This document shows positions 40,720-49,598 of a stretch of 64,000 nucleotides of DNA, one piece after another. Every line of letters starts with the position of its first letter. Position 1 is the first letter of the stretch. This DNA comes from JABCPE02 sp963518845 (lineage in GTDB: Bacteria > Bacteroidota > Bacteroidia > Flavobacteriales > Weeksellaceae): the NCBI GenBank assembly GCA_963518845.1, contig CAUQKV010000006.1, positions 1 through 64,000 of the forward strand. The letters run 5' to 3'. Below the pieces are notes generated by a model. It was not told the origin of the DNA. It made no database searches and saw only the letters and a list, made by a program, of their open reading frames with translations. The translations under genes were made by a program, and so were the position numbers.

Positions 40720-41712
40720 TTACTTTAAATTTTCCCAATACCAATCTACAGCTTCTTTTAGACCTTGCGCGAAGATGTGGCTCGGCTGGTAGCCTAGATT
40801 TTTTTGAGCTTTTTCTATACTCGCCAATGAGTGAGGAACATCTCCCTGTCTGTTTGGACCATGGAGAATTTCCACTTTTGCGATTTCGTTATCATAGGCA
40901 GAAAGGTATTCTTTCAGCAGTTCAGCCATTTCTTTGATGGTTGTTCTATCGCCCACGGCTGTGTTATATATTTGGTTTAGAGCCTCTTTTTTGTCAGTGA
41001 TTAAGGCTAATAAATTCATCTGAACTACATTATCAATGTAAGTGAAATCCCTTGAATAAGTACCATCTCCGTTGATAGTCGGCGATTGGTGGTTGATTAG
41101 CTGGATTACGAATTTTGGAATTACCGCAGCGTAAGCGCCATTTGGGTCTTGTCTTCTTCCAAAAACATTAAAATATCTCAGTCCTATCGTATCAAAATTA
41201 TAAACCCTTTTGAAAACATCAGCATAAAGCTCGTTCACATATTTCGTGATAGCATATGGAGAAAGTGGCTTTCCGATGATATCTTCTACTTTTGGTAAGG
41301 ATGTAGAGTCGCCGTAAGTAGAGGAGCTGGCAGCATAAACAAGTCTTTTTACGCCTGCATCTCTAGCCGCTACGAGCATATTTAGGAAACCGCCCACATT
41401 CACATCATTACTCGTGATAGGGTCATTGATGGAACGAGGAACAGAGCCAAGAGCAGCCTCGTGCAGAACGAAATCTTGTCCGTCACAAGCTTTTTTACAA
41501 GTTTCTAAATCACGAATATCACCTTCAATCAAAGTGAATTTTTCATTTTTGAAAAAAGGCTCAATGTTATGTCTGTGTCCCGTAGCAAAGTTATCCAAAA
41601 CTGTAACCACAGCTCCTAATTCTAGTAGTTTTTCCACTAAATTAGAACCGATGAAACCAGCGCCGCCAGTGACTAATATTTTTTTATTTTCTAGTTTTTC
41701 TTTGAAATTCAT
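40720..41712 (-). CDS. UDP-N-acetylglucosamine C4-epimerase-like SDR (WbpP/TviC type)
   Basis: An extended SDR of 330 residues that probably interconverts UDP-GlcNAc and UDP-GalNAc. It has ILVTGGAGFIGSNLVEKLLE, LHEAALGSVPRSINDP, the catalytic Ser and YxxxK in AASSSTYGDS and YAITKYVNE, then RYFNVFGRRQDPNGAYAAVIPKF and GDGTYSRDFTYIDNVVQMN. The phrase GSVPRSINDP is typical of WbpP/TviC. With the cluster's TviB/WbpO-type dehydrogenase it would supply UDP-GalNAcA. Its 5' end is duplicated as a relic 2.8 kb downstream. Confidence 0.87.
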   Translation of the reverse strand: MNFKEKLENKKILVTGGAGFIGSNLVEKLLELGAVVTVLDNFATGHRHNIEPFFKNEKFTLIEGDIRDLETCKKACDGQDFVLHEAALGSVPRSINDPITSNDVNVGGFLNMLVAARDAGVKRLVYAASSSTYGDSTSLPKVEDIIGKPLSPYAITKYVNELYADVFKRVYNFDTIGLRYFNVFGRRQDPNGAYAAVIPKFVIQLINHQSPTINGDGTYSRDFTYIDNVVQMNLLALITDKKEALNQIYNTAVGDRTTIKEMAELLKEYLSAYDNEIAKVEILHGPNRQGDVPHSLASIEKAQKNLGYQPSHIFAQGLKEAVDWYWENLK

Positions 41713-41728
41713 CTTTTAAGTTTTTTTA

Positions 41729-42409
41729 TTATATGTAATATTTTCTTAGAATGTTACAAAGATACGATTCTTTATTGGTTAAGTTTCTTTCTTTGAAATA
41801 ATTTTCTACATCAGGAATGTTTATTTCGTAGCCAGAACCTGCCTTTATGAGAATGAGCTGAGGTTCTATATATAGTTCTTTTTCAATGATTTCAAGAATC
41901 TCAATAATAGAATAATTGAAGGGATAAGCGATATTGACCACTTTATTAAAATTCTGATAATTGATAACTTGAAGAACTAAGTTTTTAATATCCTCAGTAT
42001 CAATGATGTTTCGAGTTGCTTTTGTATGAACATTTATTTTTTGGTGGTTTCTGACAGAACGAACCAAATAGTTCATCAGCAGATTGGGATTTCCTCCTTT
42101 TCCAACGGCGTTGCTTAGCCTTAATATTAAATATTTTGGGCAGTTTTCAGCGATGATTTGTTCCATTCTTAGTTTATGCAGAACATACTGGCTGTCGGCC
42201 TTTGAGGAATCATAGATGCTGCAGGTGGAAAAATAGACAAAAAGTTTGTCAGGATTTTGTGTAAAAGTTTCCCTGATTAGGTCTTCTTCTCTCTGAAATT
42301 CAGATAGTTCTGTCTCTAAGGAATTAGAAACTCCAGATGCGAAAAAAATAATATCTTCTCGGTCTACATCGTAGAATAGAGAAGCGATAAGTCCATTTCC
42401 TACAATCAT
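41729..42409 (-). CDS. Short NAD-dependent epimerase/reductase-like SDR
   Basis: A 226-residue divergent SDR. The N-terminal turn is compressed (MIVGNGLIASLF), but the catalytic Ser/Tyr/Lys are recognisable in VYFSTCSIYDSS and SQYVLHKLRMEQI. LILRLSNAVGKGGNPNLLMNYLV and the ATRNIIDTEDI block are like sugar-nucleotide reductases of the RmlD type. The short length and missing first strand suggest a reduced enzyme. The product cannot be named. Its start overlaps the SGNH gene stop (ATGA), and its final codons are repeated in the relic downstream. Confidence 0.72.
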   Translation of the reverse strand: MIVGNGLIASLFYDVDREDIIFFASGVSNSLETELSEFQREEDLIRETFTQNPDKLFVYFSTCSIYDSSKADSQYVLHKLRMEQIIAENCPKYLILRLSNAVGKGGNPNLLMNYLVRSVRNHQKINVHTKATRNIIDTEDIKNLVLQVINYQNFNKVVNIAYPFNYSIIEILEIIEKELYIEPQLILIKAGSGYEINIPDVENYFKERNLTNKESYLCNILRKYYI

Positions 42410-43287
42410 TTTTTGGTGTTTATTTTTTTATTGTAATTAGATTTTAATAATTCTGAAAGACTAGTTTTACTTAGAAATTCAGAAAAAGCCTGTCCTCCTT
42501 TGTCTGAGGTGTGTGCTATATCAGCAAAATAGTCTTGCTCTTTACCACCCCATTTTTGGCTAAAATTAAAATCAGAAATATCTATGAAATCTATATTTGA
42601 GTAGTTTTTGTAATAAAATTCTAGAAACTCTTTCCTATTGTATTTTGGATAATTTTTGTCATATATATATTTGGGTAAATTCACAAAAACCAGGTGAATA
42701 TTTTGCTCTTTACATAGTTTGACTATTTTATCCAAATATTTAGTTTGATAAATGGGAATATGGGTTTCTTCTTTTGGTTTGTAATAATTTTCATCATAAT
42801 TTTTTATATTCGCAGTGTATCCCCCAAAGCTTATGGTATCATTTTTTAATAAATGAAAACCTTCTTTTCCTAATCCTATCCAAGATTTTATGTAAATGCT
42901 GGGATTAGCAAAAAATAAGTCTTTCTGTCCTTCAGCATCTACTAAAGGAAGATACCTCTCTCGCCACTCTGAACTAGCAGATTCAAATTCATTATTGATG
43001 AGATTAGAAGGTGAAAAGTTGATAAGAATGGTATCTACTTTTTGTGTTTTCATAAGTTGTTTCAACTTGAAATAGGTGAAAAGATAAGCTTCTCCTCCCT
43101 GTGAGTAGTTTTCGTATCGAGTTGCTATTTTGGGATTTATCGTAGCTTTTCCAGTTGAATCTCCTAAAAAAGGAATTCTGTTGGTCTGAGGTGTTTTGAA
43201 CATAAAACAGTAAAAAACTATAGATAAAACCAAAATAATGGCAACAGCTCCTGCAAACAAAAGTAGATTATGAACGAATTTTTTCAT
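42406..43287 (-). CDS. SGNH/GDSL-like partner of the MBOAT acyltransferase
   Basis: A 293-residue protein with one N-terminal membrane helix (about 8-30) and a periplasmic SGNH-like domain. FLGDSTGKATINP gives the Ser block, and DIAHTSDKGGQAF near residue 255 gives the Asp/His block. It lies directly after the MBOAT gene (three bases). DltD, AlgX/AlgJ and similar SGNH proteins work beside MBOAT proteins to transfer acyl groups onto glycans, and I infer the same here. No strict family name fits. Confidence 0.72.
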   Translation of the reverse strand: MKKFVHNLLLFAGAVAIILVLSIVFYCFMFKTPQTNRIPFLGDSTGKATINPKIATRYENYSQGGEAYLFTYFKLKQLMKTQKVDTILINFSPSNLINNEFESASSEWRERYLPLVDAEGQKDLFFANPSIYIKSWIGLGKEGFHLLKNDTISFGGYTANIKNYDENYYKPKEETHIPIYQTKYLDKIVKLCKEQNIHLVFVNLPKYIYDKNYPKYNRKEFLEFYYKNYSNIDFIDISDFNFSQKWGGKEQDYFADIAHTSDKGGQAFSEFLSKTSLSELLKSNYNKKINTKK

Positions 43288-43290
43288 CTT

Positions 43291-44742
43291 TTAAAATTGG
43301 AAATATATAAATTCAGCTTCCTTTCCATGGAACCAAATAATCAGTAAAGTTAGGAAAATATAAATCATCCAGCGGAATGGCCTTTTTACCTTATCCTCGA
43401 ATCTTAGAGGGGAAAGTCGGTCTCTCATCAGCCATTCGAAAACGAACATAATGGCGATAAAGAAAAGCAGACTCAAATCTCCTCCCATCAATTTCAAAGG
43501 ATATCCGATGCCTATATGCATGGTCGTGAACATTTTCTTGATGAAAGAAAAAGCATCAGAAATACTTTCAGCACGGAAGAAAATCCAGCAAAAAGTAGCC
43601 AGACCGAATGTCAGCACCACTTGGAAAAACTCTTTTAAAGAAGGAAGTATTTTGCCTTGTGCTACGATGTCAAGATTGTTTCTATTGGTTTTCATAACGA
43701 TAGAAGGCATTATGAATAAAGCATTTAGGAATCCCCAAAAAATGAAAGTCCAGTTTGCTCCATGCCAAAAACCACTCACTAGGAAAATGATAAAGGTGTT
43801 ACGAATTCGCATCCAGTTACCTCCTCTGCTTCCGCCTAGAGGGATGTAGAGATAATCTTTGAACCAAGTAGAAAGAGAAATGTGCCACCTTCTCCAAAAT
43901 TCTGCAATATCCCTTGAGAAATATGGATAATTGAAATTTCTTAATAATTCGATGCCGAAAAGCCTTGCCGAACCTAATGCAATGTCGCTATAACCAGAAA
44001 AATCACAATAAATCTGAATAGCAAATAAAAACGCCCCAAAAGCTAGTGTGGTTCCTGTATATTCGGCGTTTGCATAATCATTAAAAATTATGTTAGTATA
44101 GTGGGCGCAGTTGTCTGCGATGACCACCTTTTTAAATAATCCCCAAAGGATTTGTCGCATCCCATCCACGGCTTTGTGGTAGTTAAACTCTCTGTTTACC
44201 TTTAATTGAGGAAGTAAATGCGTAGCTCTTTCTATAGGACCAGCCACTAAAAGAGGGAAAAAACTTACAAACAAGGCGTAGATAACAGGGTCTTTTTCAG
44301 GCTCTATTTTTCTGTTGTAAATATCTACTACATAGGACAATCCGTGGAATGTGTAAAATGAAATACCCACAGGAAGCAGTATTTCCAAAGTCCAAGGATT
44401 TACTTTAATTCCTAAACTGTTCATAAGTTCTGCAAATGAGCCTACAAAGAAATTATAATACTTGAAAAATCCTAAGAAAGAAAGATTTATCAAAATACTA
44501 AGCCAAAACCAAAATCTTCGGGTATTTTTATCTTCGGTTTTTGCAATCTGCAGTCCTGAAAAATAATCTAAAAATGTAGAAAATAACAATAAAAACGAAA
44601 ATCTCCAGTCCCAGCAGGAATAGAAGTAATAGCTAGATACTAGAAGTAAAATGTTCTGCCACTTAAGTCGTTTGTTTAATATCCAATAAAGGGAAAAAAC
44701 GATAGGTAAAAATACCGCAAAACTAATAGAGTTAAAGAGCAT
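43291..44742 (-). CDS. MBOAT-family O-acyltransferase (AlgI/DltB type)
   Basis: A 483-residue membrane protein with about ten helices that moves acyl groups across the inner membrane for glycan O-acylation. Features are LFNSISFAVFLPIVFSLYWIL at the start and ISFYTFHGLSYVVDIYNRK. Next comes CDFSGYSDIALGSARLFGIEL. RRWHISLSTWFKDYLYIPLGGSRGG and the catalytic His in VSGFWHGANWTFIFWG complete the set. The order MBOAT then SGNH protein matches alginate-type and DltBD-type pairs. Confidence 0.92.
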   Translation of the reverse strand: MLFNSISFAVFLPIVFSLYWILNKRLKWQNILLLVSSYYFYSCWDWRFSFLLLFSTFLDYFSGLQIAKTEDKNTRRFWFWLSILINLSFLGFFKYYNFFVGSFAELMNSLGIKVNPWTLEILLPVGISFYTFHGLSYVVDIYNRKIEPEKDPVIYALFVSFFPLLVAGPIERATHLLPQLKVNREFNYHKAVDGMRQILWGLFKKVVIADNCAHYTNIIFNDYANAEYTGTTLAFGAFLFAIQIYCDFSGYSDIALGSARLFGIELLRNFNYPYFSRDIAEFWRRWHISLSTWFKDYLYIPLGGSRGGNWMRIRNTFIIFLVSGFWHGANWTFIFWGFLNALFIMPSIVMKTNRNNLDIVAQGKILPSLKEFFQVVLTFGLATFCWIFFRAESISDAFSFIKKMFTTMHIGIGYPLKLMGGDLSLLFFIAIMFVFEWLMRDRLSPLRFEDKVKRPFRWMIYIFLTLLIIWFHGKEAEFIYFQF

Positions 44743-44745
44743 ATT

Positions 44746-45639
44746 TTAGATTTTTATGTTATAATATTCGGCTACACTTTTATGCCCGATATGCAAAATT
44801 ATTTCATCACCGATGCCTTCTTGGTTTCCACAAACACACCACTCGGTAGGTAGGTGGTAGGGAGCATATTTTGTGTCATGAGCGGCAAGCCACATGATAC
44901 GAGAGTTGCGGGAAGGGTCTTTTAGTAGGATATCACAGCAGTTTTGATAATATTTTTCTGCTAATTCATGTCCTTTCCAAAGGGTCATCGGGCTTTGATT
45001 ATAAGAATGCCCACAGCCGTTGCTCATGTCTGTGATAGGCTTGGTATCGAGTGACATTTCCATATCTTTTTTGACAAGATTTCTAGGGGTAGGAGCAGCA
45101 CAAGAACCAAATAATTCTGTAAGATATATCAGTCTATATATTTCTTCTGAAAAAATGAACATATCAGAATCTATCAGGCACTTGAAATCTGCTGTGGATT
45201 CCAGTAGGGATTTGTATTTATAGTAGCCCGTTACTCTATACATGTATCTCGGGTGGTCTTTATCTAAACCTTCTGGGTGAGCCACTTTTTTTAAGTTTAC
45301 ACCTTCTACATTTAAATCAAAATCCGAATACACTGTATATGTAGCGTTTGGAAAATATTTTTTTAGTGAAGATAATGACGGCTCCAGTCTGTCCTGATTG
45401 CTCAGTTGATTCCCGCCTGCATTTGTACGGTTTTCTCCAAATTCACAGAAACAAAACTCTATTGAGATATTTCTGAGATAATCTTTGAGCTTTTCATCTT
45501 CTATGATGAAAGGCTTTAGATTTTTATAATTTTGTTCTGGAAATGAGGATTTTATCTTGTTGGGAATAGCTTTTTTCTTTCCCAAAAGAACAGAAACAGC
45601 CTCTTGTATTCTATGTGTCAATCTGTTAAGCATTACCAA
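44746..45639 (-). CDS. Putative glycosyltransferase
   Basis: A 297-residue protein without membrane segments. I do not recognise a named family, but the middle looks like a GT-A glycosyltransferase. Strand FPNATYTVYSDFDLNVEG and the helix MYRVTGYYKYKSLLESTADFKCLIDSDMFIF end in a DSD that can bind metal and nucleotide sugar. An N-terminal segment rich in Lys precedes this. It overlaps the upstream acyltransferase by 14 bases. The second ATG (45633) is an equally good start. The sugar donor is unknown. Confidence 0.6.
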   Translation of the reverse strand: MVMLNRLTHRIQEAVSVLLGKKKAIPNKIKSSFPEQNYKNLKPFIIEDEKLKDYLRNISIEFCFCEFGENRTNAGGNQLSNQDRLEPSLSSLKKYFPNATYTVYSDFDLNVEGVNLKKVAHPEGLDKDHPRYMYRVTGYYKYKSLLESTADFKCLIDSDMFIFSEEIYRLIYLTELFGSCAAPTPRNLVKKDMEMSLDTKPITDMSNGCGHSYNQSPMTLWKGHELAEKYYQNCCDILLKDPSRNSRIMWLAAHDTKYAPYHLPTEWCVCGNQEGIGDEIILHIGHKSVAEYYNIKI

Positions 45640-46669
45640 ATAATTTTTTGATTTTATTTCTTGCAGGTATTTCTATATACTTATAGGAAAAATGAGAAGC
45701 TATCATGACCACTACAAATGATAAACAAAAGAATACTGCATGACTTTTTATACCTGCCGCACTAAGGATTTTAGTTAATATTAATCCAATAGGTATTTGT
45801 ATAAGATAAAGAGCAAAACTGATTTCTCCTAAATAGATGAGGTGTTTATTGTTGAAAATCTTCGTTATCCTGCCAGTATTTAAAGTAATTAATAATATCA
45901 ATCCTCCAAATGTTATTGAATGAAAACCATTATGAATAAATAGATTTCTAGTAAGATAGATAAGAAGTATAGTTGTCAAAGTCACTATGATTATTGGTAT
46001 ATCATAGTTTCCAGCTTTAAAATTGAATAATTGTATATTTTGAAATATCAATCCAAAAAGTATCCCTACAAGAAAAGAGTTGAGATGTAGAAAAGGATTG
46101 TATTTCAAAAAATATCTATCCAGAGAGTTGTGTCCTCCATAATATTCCGAAAAATAGAAGATATTCATGCCTATCTGACATATTAGCCAAAAAGATAATG
46201 TGAATATCGCGATATATTTAAACTTCCATTTTTTGATAATATAATTGAAAATAAAAGGAAATAACAGATAAAAAAACATTTCTACAGATATAGACCATGA
46301 TGGGACATTGTAGGAAAGGCTAGTTTGCGGTATCCATGCATGGATTAAAAAGGCATTTATAAGCATTGAAGGAATATCAAATTTTACATATTCCAAATAG
46401 TTTATATATTTGAAAATATTAGTAGCTATAGCAAGAAGTAATGTCATTATGTGCAGTGGATATATTCTTGCAAGCCTATTTATATAATATTCTTTTGGAG
46501 AAATATGTTCCTTTTTCCCATAAGCCAAAATCATCACAAAGCCAGACAATACATAAAAATAACTAACTCCTAAGTTAAGATGCTCACTATTTTCTATTTC
46601 TCCAAAGTGATAAACAAATAATAAAAAAGCTGCAATAAATCTCGTAAATGTAAGTTGAGAAGTGGTCAT
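45626..46669 (-). CDS. OafA-type acyltransferase, first gene of the polysaccharide operon
   Basis: A 347-residue acyltransferase-3 membrane protein with about ten helices. It begins TTSQLTFTRFIAAFLLFVYHFGE, the usual catalytic His region, and has YFYVLSGFVMILAYGKKEHISPKEYYINRLARIYPLH and SWSISVEMFFYLLFPFIF. Unlike the second acyltransferase of the cluster it has no SGNH domain, so it should acetylate a lipid-linked sugar or terminal residue by itself. It carries the best promoter of the cluster. Confidence 0.88.
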   Translation of the reverse strand: MTTSQLTFTRFIAAFLLFVYHFGEIENSEHLNLGVSYFYVLSGFVMILAYGKKEHISPKEYYINRLARIYPLHIMTLLLAIATNIFKYINYLEYVKFDIPSMLINAFLIHAWIPQTSLSYNVPSWSISVEMFFYLLFPFIFNYIIKKWKFKYIAIFTLSFWLICQIGMNIFYFSEYYGGHNSLDRYFLKYNPFLHLNSFLVGILFGLIFQNIQLFNFKAGNYDIPIIIVTLTTILLIYLTRNLFIHNGFHSITFGGLILLITLNTGRITKIFNNKHLIYLGEISFALYLIQIPIGLILTKILSAAGIKSHAVFFCLSFVVVMIASHFSYKYIEIPARNKIKKLFGNA

Positions 46670-46687
46670 TGTGTTAATTTTCGCTAT

Positions 46688-46718
46688 GCAAATTTAACAA
46701 TTCATTTAATATTGACAA
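46688..46718 (-). promoter_or_regulatory. Promoter of the polysaccharide operon
   Basis: On the minus strand, TTTG, a 19-base spacer and TAAATTTG give a full match to the Bacteroidota promoter, 19 bases before the ATG of the first acyltransferase. It is divergent from the GT8 promoter. Confidence 0.75.
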
Positions 46719-46751
46719 AGCCCATATTTAGGCGCATAGGCTTTTAATTAT

Positions 46752-46759
46752 TATATTTG
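46752..46759 (+). promoter_or_regulatory. Promoter -7 box of the GT8 gene
   Basis: TATATTTG matches TAnnTTTG. It overlaps an in-frame TTG at 46757, so the real start is the ATG at 46778. Confidence 0.55.
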
Positions 46760-46777
46760 CACAAAAGACATAATAAT

Positions 46778-47704
46778 ATGCGTGTTTTTCCCATTGTTTT
46801 TACTTGTGATGATAAGTATTTCAAATACACAGATGTAGTAATTACTTCTATATTAAGTAATCAGAATAGAAATGTTCATTATAAAATACATATTCTTACA
46901 GAGTTTATAAGCGAAGAAAATAAACAAAAAGCGATATCTCAGCTTAAACCACATAAAAATTTTAGTATCACATTTCATGAACTTGGGAATATAGATAAAA
47001 GTAGTTTTTATCTCAATTCTTACATGTCTGTGAGCACCTATTATCGTTTTTATTTATCAGAGATTTTCATGAATTATGACAGAATTCTCTATTTGGATAG
47101 TGATTTGATAGTCAATGCTGACATTTCTGCATACATTGATATGGATTTTGAGGATAAATTAGCTATTTGCAGCAGTAGTCCATTCATTAAAAATAAAATT
47201 CTTCAGAGGGATGCTCCAGATTATCCTATAAGTTATTTCACTGAAGTTCTAAAAATGCCTAATCCAGAGGAATATTTCAATGCAGGAGTGGTGCTTTACA
47301 ATTTAAAGAAAATGCGGGAAATGGACATTCAGCAAAAACTTTTTGATGCGCTGAAAGAAATTCCAGAACCGAAACTGCAAGACCAAGATATCTTAAACTC
47401 CGTATTTTCACGAAATGGAGGAGTAAAACTGATATCAAATTTTTATAATAATACAGCCACGATAAGAATTACGCCTAATCGGTTACTTTTGGAAAGATTA
47501 AAGAAAAAAGTAGGAATTAAGGCCAATCATTGGTTCTATATTTACCATTATGTAGGAAAAGTCAAGCCATGGCAACGAGATGGTGTAGACAGTGGGCTTT
47601 TCTTCCAATATGCATACAAATCACCATTTTTTGATGATATTATAGAAGCCAATCAATTGGATAAACAAGAATTAATCAAAAAATATAGATTAAACTGGTT
47701 GTAG
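46778..47704 (+). CDS. Glycosyltransferase family 8 protein
   Basis: A 308-residue GT8 (LgtC-like) retaining glycosyltransferase. It starts RVFPIVFTCDDKYFKYTDVVITSILSN, which holds the nucleotide-sugar site. It continues STYYRFYLSEIFMNYDRILYLDSDLIVNADI with the metal-binding DSD near residue 105, then EYFNAGVVLYNLKKMRE and KLQDQDILNSVF. GT8 enzymes usually add galactose or glucose to LPS or capsule. It is transcribed away from the cluster and convergently with the ABC exporter gene. Confidence 0.9.
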   Translation: MRVFPIVFTCDDKYFKYTDVVITSILSNQNRNVHYKIHILTEFISEENKQKAISQLKPHKNFSITFHELGNIDKSSFYLNSYMSVSTYYRFYLSEIFMNYDRILYLDSDLIVNADISAYIDMDFEDKLAICSSSPFIKNKILQRDAPDYPISYFTEVLKMPNPEEYFNAGVVLYNLKKMREMDIQQKLFDALKEIPEPKLQDQDILNSVFSRNGGVKLISNFYNNTATIRITPNRLLLERLKKKVGIKANHWFYIYHYVGKVKPWQRDGVDSGLFFQYAYKSPFFDDIIEANQLDKQELIKKYRLNWL

Positions 47705-47722
47705 AAAGAGGGTAGAGGTGTA

Positions 47723-49513
47723 TTACAATTCCTGTAATTCCACCATTTTTTTGAATTTTTCTGAGCTTTTTACTAAGCTGTCAAAATCACCAGAAGCTAT
47801 GATTTTACCCTTATCCAAAAGATAAATCATATCCACATTTTTTATCGTAGAAAGCCTATGGGCAATGATGATAAGGGTAGTCTGTCCTTGTAGCAGATCT
47901 ATGTTGTTTTTGATGTGTCTTTCGGTTTCTGTATCCAATGCAGAAGTTGCCTCATCTAGTATGAGCAGTTCAGCATCTTTATAAAGTTCCCTTGCGATAG
48001 AAATTCTTTGTTTCTGCCCGCCAGAAATTAGGATTCCGTTATTCCCAAGCTGGGTGTTTTCTTTTTCTGGAAGTTCATTAACAAATTCAGATAAAGAAAC
48101 TTTTTCAATAGTTTGTCTGAATTTTTCCTTGTTTTCTTCAGATTTTCCTTGCCAAAAAGTGATATTATTAAAGATAGAATCATTGAATATCACAGCCTCT
48201 TGTGTGATGTAGCCGAGATGATTTCGGAAAGAATTAAGATTAGTTTTATATAGAGATTTTCCTTCAATGATTATTTCCCCATCATCAGGAGCCTGAAGCC
48301 CTGATATAATATTAGCAAGAGTCGTTTTTCCAGCTCCACTTTCTCCAACGAAGGCCACAGAAGAATTTTTCTTTATAGAAAAACTTATGTTATCAATAGC
48401 TTTTTTCCCTCTAAATGACAATGAAATATTTTTAATATTGATGTCATCAATGTGTTCAATCTTTTCTTGATAGTGAAGAGGTTCTTTATAATGTTTAAAA
48501 TCAGATAATAAAGTCTCGAAAGAGTCAATTCCGGAAGAGTTGGATAAAAATGTATTCCAAGAATTCTGCATACTCACCAAATGTCCTAACGCTCTGTAAA
48601 ACAGAAGTAAACTCAAAAGAATAGAAGAAAAAGATTCCCCTAAATAAGATGTCTGTACGATAATTACTCCCGTGATGATGACAATCGTAAAAGGCTCTCT
48701 GAGGCTTTCTCCAATGGATGAGATTTTGCCCACACCTAGATTGATTTTTTCTTGTTCGCCTATGTTATCCACTAGTTTTTTTGAAAATAACCGATAGTGG
48801 TTTGTCGCCTTTAAATATTTGAAATTATGAAGAATTTGTATCAAAACAGCATTGAAACTATTTCCTTTACTAGAAAGCAGTGTGGCTTTTTCCTTGGTGT
48901 AGCTGTTGATGTATTTATAAAACAAATTAGACAACGAACCTCCAATCGCCACCAAAATAGCAAACTGCCAATTAGCAATAAAAGCAAGGAAAATATAAGT
49001 GGCAAGCATGATAATATGCTGTAAATAAACGAAGAAACTCATCAGTGCTCCGATTACTTTTCCCAATTCACCGACCATTGTGTTTTGGATACGCCCAGAT
49101 TCTAATTTTGTAAATCCAGAATAAGAAAGTTCATTAAGGTTTTCTATCAAGTTGAGCCTCAGTAGACTTACAGATTTTACTCTTATTTTTATAAAATAAA
49201 CACTTCTCAGATAGTAGAAAACACCCTTTATCGAGAAAACGATAACCATAAATAACAAGGCATTTACAAGATTTACATTTACACCAACGAAATCAAATAA
49301 ATTGACAATGAAATTTATAACATCTGAGTTTTCGTCTCCTGTATTAGTGTTTATTCCAGATGCAATGCCCAGTAATGGAATGAACATAGCAAGTCCCAAA
49401 CCATCCAATAAACCCACCAATAAGTTTACCAAAATATAGCCATACATGTGCCATCCTGCAATGTTTTTGAAATAAGAAAAATATTTTAGTAAAGAGGTAT
49501 TTTTGCTGTTCAT
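47723..49513 (-). CDS. ABC exporter, fused permease and ATPase (MsbA-like)
   Basis: A half-transporter of about 596 residues. Six membrane helices lie at about residues 25-330, including YGYILVNLLVGLLDGLGLAMFIPLLG and LQHIIMLATYIFLAFIANWQFAILVAIGG. The nucleotide-binding domain has Walker A in AFVGESGAGKTTLAN, the signature LISGGQKQRISIARELY, Walker B LLILDEATSALD and the H-loop in IIAHRLSTI. Such proteins flip lipids or lipid-linked glycans as homodimers. Between glycosyltransferase and GSCFA genes, a polysaccharide- or lipid-export role is likely. I preferred the MNSKN start because a better family match begins there. Confidence 0.87.
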   Translation of the reverse strand: MNSKNTSLLKYFSYFKNIAGWHMYGYILVNLLVGLLDGLGLAMFIPLLGIASGINTNTGDENSDVINFIVNLFDFVGVNVNLVNALLFMVIVFSIKGVFYYLRSVYFIKIRVKSVSLLRLNLIENLNELSYSGFTKLESGRIQNTMVGELGKVIGALMSFFVYLQHIIMLATYIFLAFIANWQFAILVAIGGSLSNLFYKYINSYTKEKATLLSSKGNSFNAVLIQILHNFKYLKATNHYRLFSKKLVDNIGEQEKINLGVGKISSIGESLREPFTIVIITGVIIVQTSYLGESFSSILLSLLLFYRALGHLVSMQNSWNTFLSNSSGIDSFETLLSDFKHYKEPLHYQEKIEHIDDINIKNISLSFRGKKAIDNISFSIKKNSSVAFVGESGAGKTTLANIISGLQAPDDGEIIIEGKSLYKTNLNSFRNHLGYITQEAVIFNDSIFNNITFWQGKSEENKEKFRQTIEKVSLSEFVNELPEKENTQLGNNGILISGGQKQRISIARELYKDAELLILDEATSALDTETERHIKNNIDLLQGQTTLIIIAHRLSTIKNVDMIYLLDKGKIIASGDFDSLVKSSEKFKKMVELQEL

Positions 49514-49590
49514 ATATTTATTTTTGCGGTGCAATAATCACAAAATTTCATGATTTTTAAAATGAAAAAATATGATTGCATTTCGCAGGG

Positions 49591-49598
49591 CAAATTTA
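49591..49598 (-). promoter_or_regulatory. Possible promoter -7 box of the ABC exporter gene
   Basis: TAAATTTG on the minus strand matches TAnnTTTG. It overlaps the stop of the GSCFA gene and stands about 78 bases before the exporter start. Confidence 0.35.
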
